Positions 59,577-64,000 of a stretch of DNA of 64,000 nt are shown piece after piece. The notes under the pieces were generated by a model. The model was not told where the DNA came from. It did no database searches and worked only from the letters and a program-made list of their open reading frames with translations. The DNA is from Branchiostoma floridae (taxonomy: Eukaryota > Chordata > Leptocardii > Amphioxiformes > Branchiostomatidae): positions 13,793,533 to 13,857,532 of the forward strand of contig NC_049997.1 in assembly GCF_000003815.2 (NCBI RefSeq). The letters run 5' to 3'. Position numbers and translations under genes: made by a program. How positions within the stretch are numbered: the stretch's first letter is position 1; each line of letters begins with the position of its first letter.

Positions 59577-62299
59577 TGTCTGCTGTGTTCGTCATTCTCA
59601 ACTCAGAATACGTGACTGTAAACATGGAAGTTCCTGTAGCAGGCCAGGTAGCATGCCGTTCTGAAATACTGACAGCATTCCTGTGGTGTGTGAGTCAAAT
59701 CCTTGATGTGTAGTGTTAGAGACAACAGAAAATGAACCAGTCATTTTGTGTGAGTCTGACAGAAAATGCTCATTTGAAGAACTCACTGAAGATATGGTAC
59801 TTCTCAATATGATTGGTAAAGCAATGGTCTTTCTATAGATATAGACATTGTTTCTTGTCGGAAAGGTGTAAAAATACTGTAAATCGTGAAATGTTTGTGG
59901 TGGTTTTATGTTTCACGCTAACCTCGCCACTGCAAGTTCATGACACAGGAATATGTATTTCTGGAATATTTTTTTCTGGAATATATATTTCTATGTTTTA
60001 CAGGAGTTATACAGATTGTTTCAACTCTGGACTTAGAATGCAGCAAAAAAGTAATTTTCCATTTCTACCACAAAATGGACTGAAAATTAATGAGTTTACA
60101 GTACCCTAAAAGAGTCAGTGCGTGACTGAATATGTAAAATATCTAGCAATCAAAAAACTTAAAGTTGTACATGCAAAAAAAGCCATGGTTTTGATTTCTG
60201 TGAAGTGGTGGTGTTCTTTCATATTTTTCAGTCACTCTGTCCCCTATAGCTAGTAGTAGCCAAAGGGGCAGTCTGTCGGTCCACAAATATTGTTACAATT
60301 GATATGCTTTTTTAATTTATTGGCTTGTATAATTTTGGATTGCCATTGATTCAAACCACCAAGGAACCCAATGAATTTTCCTATTCCTTTAATGTAAATA
60401 TCTTTATTGTAAATAGAAACAAAAATTTGGTACAAACGTATAATTTGTAGTCCAGATTGTGAAGTAGTGATACAAATATAGTAGTACTTTTGGTCTATTT
60501 TCTTAGTATTTCTACCCAATGTAACATTTGTCAACAAAAAAAAACAAAAAAACACTGACTTGCTACATGTTGTTTGCATGTGACAGAAAATGTGACAAAA
60601 AATCTCCCAAGTTTAGCTTCTAAGTAAAAAACAAGGAAGCTGTCACAAGTGATTTTGTAAATGTATTTGCTACCCGTTACATGTACCTTTTTTAATTAAT
60701 TTCATGAGAATGAGGAAGATATTGCAGAAAACGTAGAGAACCATAGTAGTAGTGTCTCAAGTTAATGGCAGCCATTTTGAAAACCATGACTTTACTCCAC
60801 TGTCATCTGTATTAGGCTACCTGTGATTGGATAATATCAACAGATTGAAATGTGAAATGTATTTTTGTGCCAATGGTTGCCAGGAATACATTTCTCAACC
60901 TTTGCATGGTTTCTGTTTGTTTAGTTTTCCTCATTTTTGTAGTATCGGTAAATAATTTTTGTACACTAATACTTTACCATCACTTTAGACGCCATATTGG
61001 ATATGTCTGCAATTAACTGTAATTATAAATTTATAATCAATATTATATATTGAAAACACCTACCCTTATATGTATAGCATTAATGATATGCCCTCCAATG
61101 TAAATAACATTGTGACCTTATATATAATCAGCAAATAAAGTGGTTTGTACCTGTATATACGACTTGGTTACATCATGTGAAAAACGCCACATGTATGTAA
61201 ACAAAGACTGATCGAATCATTACCATATCTGTTTTATAGTAACAGTTGAGTGACTGTTTGAAAGCAAATGGAAATGTAAGAATCATAGCTTCAATATTGT
61301 AGCATGTTTTATGTTTCATGAGTAATTATGAACAATTTTCTTACTACTGTACCATATTTATTATGTATACAGCAAGCCGAGATTTCAGGAGATGATGATT
61401 TGTGTATGTGTAAAGCATATCAATTATGAATCATATAAAGACCAGTCTAATGAATATACTGAGTGCATGACAGACTGAATTTGCTGTATTCAGTGATGTA
61501 TCAGGGTATATAGTAATGTAATTATGCACAATGTGTTTGATTGGCTGTGCATGTGAAATTTGACTCCTCTGATTGGCTTAGAAATGACAAGGAGTCATAC
61601 ATGTAGCTTTTTAAGAACGAAAATCAAGCCTGAGAAGTTGCCTACTTGTGGTAAGAGAGCCATCCTACTGTTGTAATGATTGACTGTACAATAATGCCTC
61701 CTGTTGATCTGTTTAGGTACTGCATGGGCCTGTGTAAAATGTGTTACCCAACTGTATGATAATGTGATCTGAGATTCAGCAGTTAAATGAAGATCTTTTT
61801 TAAGTATCCACTCTTTGTTATAAAGAGTGTTATCTGCTCAATGACACTGTAATATTTCTTTGAAAATTATGAATTTGTAATTAAGAAGAATGTTTTAATT
61901 GTCACTCAGCATTTTGTCAAACCGGTTTAATTGCTATCCCACTCATCTTGAACAATTGCAAAAGACGGTGCTACCTCATTACCAGGTTGCTTCTAGGATA
62001 GCAAGTTGCCTAGTCATCATGGAATGAGGTAGATGTGACACAGCAGTAGATCTATCTGCATTTCAATATCGGCCATATTCGCTACCCTAGGTTTTGCAAT
62101 TACATACAGGTACACGAAAGAAGATAGTACAGTATGTACTAGTGTGGAGGACAACTTGATATAATGATTTTGGCTGTAAAGGGTAGCCGACATTTGCTCA
62201 ATACATGGTTGGAATATAGTATTCTTAGTTACAAAACATCATGAAAATGTTTTGGTCTTTCGCTGTAAATTTCACCATTGATGATCACAGTTGTACATG
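59577..62299 (+). other. 3' UTR and downstream sequence of the Rabin8-type gene
   Basis: AT-rich with no further exon. Candidate polyadenylation signals AATAAA occur at 61134-61139 and later at about 62896. ACTGTAAAT-type repeat at 59876-59930. Confidence 0.4.
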
Positions 62300-62527
62300 T
62301 AACACTAGTTCACCTTTATGAAGTTTATCCACAGGGTGTCCTGTATCCATTGTTGTTAAGAGCAGGGCATTTAGGGATGTGAAGTTGGCGGATGTTAATT
62401 TCAAATTACAATATTTTCAATACGTTTTCAAATGATGCAATTTGAAACCATTGTCCAACGACGTTAAATGCTGTTTTCAAAAACAACGGATATAGGTTAC
62501 CCCACAAGTAAAGGTGAACTAGCGTTA
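62300..62527. mobile_element. Foldback MITE, TAACxCTAGTTCACC family, copy 3
   Basis: TAACACTAGTTCACCTTTAT and the inverse AAAGGTGAACTAGCGTTA bound it. CATG stands on both sides and may be a target duplication. Confidence 0.78.
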
Positions 62528-63335
62528 CATGCATGGCAGTGTTTGATCTTATCTATTGACGTCCTATGGTCAGATAAACATATGCAACATATACTTGGTT
62601 ATACATCATAAGAAATATAATGCAAAGAGACAAAGTTGTATAAGTAAAAAATCATGTTATGTTAAAACTAACTTGTATGTACAGCTTCAGGATTTCTTTA
62701 TTCAAAAAGGCTTATTAGATGTGTATCATACATGTCAAAAAGGCAGCATTTTTTAAAAATCATCTTGACTATACATTTTAATTCATGAAGCTGTTACGTT
62801 GATATTCTTTGTACATATACATGTATGCAAGAACATCTACCTGTGAATCATTGTTAATCACATAATACAACCAATTTATACTCAGCCCATGTGCCAATAA
62901 AATATGTGTAGATATACAAATGCTTAACCGTGTCAAATCTTTATTAACAAACTGTTAACTTTAATATTACATGAATAATCAATGTAGAGATTAGGTGTGG
63001 AATCCAAAATCTTATGTACAATTTGTTATTCATTGATTCTAACTTATATCATCGATATCATTTGCATATTCGGAAGAAAGACAAGAAACGTTTTCACCAA
63101 TGAGCTCGCCTTATAATGAGTAATTTGCATAATCAGCTGTTGCCTTTAGCCAATGGGCTCGCATTATGTAAGATATCGTTTGCATATTCAGTGCAAGCTT
63201 TTCACCAATGAGGTCGTATTACGCGGTATCATTTGCATATCTAGTGATATTTGTAGATATAGCAGGAAAAACAACATTCATCCGAAAGAGCAAACACTGT
63301 GAGCTAGCCCCTGCATTCATGTCTTGTGGGTCCAG
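62528..63335. other. Stretch with no recognisable gene
   Basis: ATTTGCATA words recur at 63060-63240 with ACCAATGRGCTCG, spaced 55-65 bp apart, a small diverged repeat. No exon recognised. Confidence 0.45.
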
Positions 63336-63447
63336 CTAGCCCCTGAAGACACAGGAGTGACTGCCGTAGAAGAAATGGCGCTTACGGGCGGGGTAGGTCA
63401 ACCCATCGCGCAGGTCTGGAACTGTCTCGGGACAGGACGCAATGAAC
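63336..63447 (-). CDS. Unrecognised gene, terminal exon
   Basis: Acceptor TTCCAG before 63447; stop TAG at 63338-63336. Confidence 0.68.
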
Positions 63448-64000
63448 CTGGAACAGTGGAAGAAAATTATTACATCCATCATGGAGAAAACAGCTAGCCC
63501 TGATTGTCCATGTAGAAGACAATGTATTACGTTACATGTACTTCGATGAATGATGGACATCCAGGATAAGATACGCCAAAAGACAGATACTCAAGTCAAG
63601 CAACTAGATATGATTTTGGAAACGGTCATCTATCGTCAGTGACACTCAATAACTGCTGAATGAATGCTTTTTGGCGTCACATATACTGCATACTATAGAT
63701 GCTTACGGAAGAAGAACTCCAGTATGACAGATTCCAGGATTCCAAGCGCTTGGAGATGACCACACTTCTAGTGGGACAATAAATGGCAGAAAGTTGGATA
63801 TTATAAAATTTGCATTATGTGTTGAACACAACGTTATACTACCTTGTTGCCTTACCTTTGATGCATGTCAGACTTGTTCCAGTTGCCGAGTTTCAGGACC
63901 CGCTTCTTGCCAAAGAACCCCTCCGGTAGGGAGCGTGCCCTTAGCTGCGCTTTTTCCCCCTTCTTCCTCTCATTCGGGTTTTCCTTGGTCTCGTCTTCGT
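63336..64000 (-). CDS. Unrecognised gene, last two coding exons (partial)
   Basis: Minus-strand exon 64000-63856 encodes NPNERKKGEKAQLRARSLPE, GFFGKKRVLKLGNW and NKSDMHQ, with donor CAAAG|GTAAGG. Exon 63447-63336 (acceptor TTCCAG) continues FIASCPETVPDLRDGLTYPA, RKRHFFYGSHSCVFRG and TAG. Phases match. The basic, Tyr/Trp/Gly-rich C-terminus is protein-like, and codon use looks normal, but I do not recognise the family. Small axonemal or mitochondrial basic proteins came to mind without real evidence. The rest lies beyond the window. Confidence 0.7.
63856..64000 (-). CDS. Unrecognised gene, penultimate exon (cut by window edge)
   Basis: Open to the window edge; donor at 63855 (GTAAGG). Confidence 0.65.

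Overview
The window looks like nuclear DNA of an invertebrate deuterostome. An amphioxus (Branchiostoma-like) genome is my best guess, but this is inference. The host genes are split by many introns with GT/AG borders. Three of them match animal families: a complete DERA, a complete Rabin8/RAB3IP-type Rab GEF and the first coding exon of a Reeler-domain gene. Short TAACGTTA-like words recur, and most of the window is transposable elements. There are two assembly gaps (6266-6663 and 12002-12656).

Layout. 1-18 kb is gene-poor and built of repeats: a 105-bp tandem array (1.9-3.0 kb), foldback elements with 9-bp target duplications (4.4 and 13.0 kb), and a ~290-300 bp array in which each unit carries a near-perfect 20-bp hairpin (8.0-9.9 kb). 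18.2-19.5 kb is a TIR element filled with short tandem repeats. 19.76-22.10 kb is a 5'-truncated LINE with its target duplication. The Reeler exon lies at 23.3-23.5 kb on the minus strand. 25.5-28.9 kb holds repeats, including a 210-bp triplication, and a decayed LINE 3' end.

30.7-45.5 kb is DERA on the minus strand: eight coding exons giving 318 codons, with both active-site lysines at K218 and K254. Its intron 1 holds a full-length Ty3/gypsy element (35305-44647) with identical-looking 469-bp LTRs and a 4-bp target duplication. Its gag and protease frames are offset by -1. The overlap carries an in-frame G GGA AAC slippery heptamer, a 7-nt spacer and a strong H-type pseudoknot candidate. 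Protease and RT frames are offset by +1.

About 3.5 kb away, in divergent orientation, lies the Rabin8-type gene (coding exons 48998-59576, plus strand, 403 codons). Its last intron holds an antisense R2/NeSL-like LINE with a C-terminal restriction-like endonuclease. That LINE is itself split by a 1.8-kb TIR element inserted at a TA. Several small foldback elements of one family lie around the gene. The window ends with the last two exons of an unrecognised minus-strand gene.

The host genes have no evident joint function. The most interesting material is the gypsy element's recoding module and its insertion next to a tRNA-like A box, then the nested transposons and the hairpin array.
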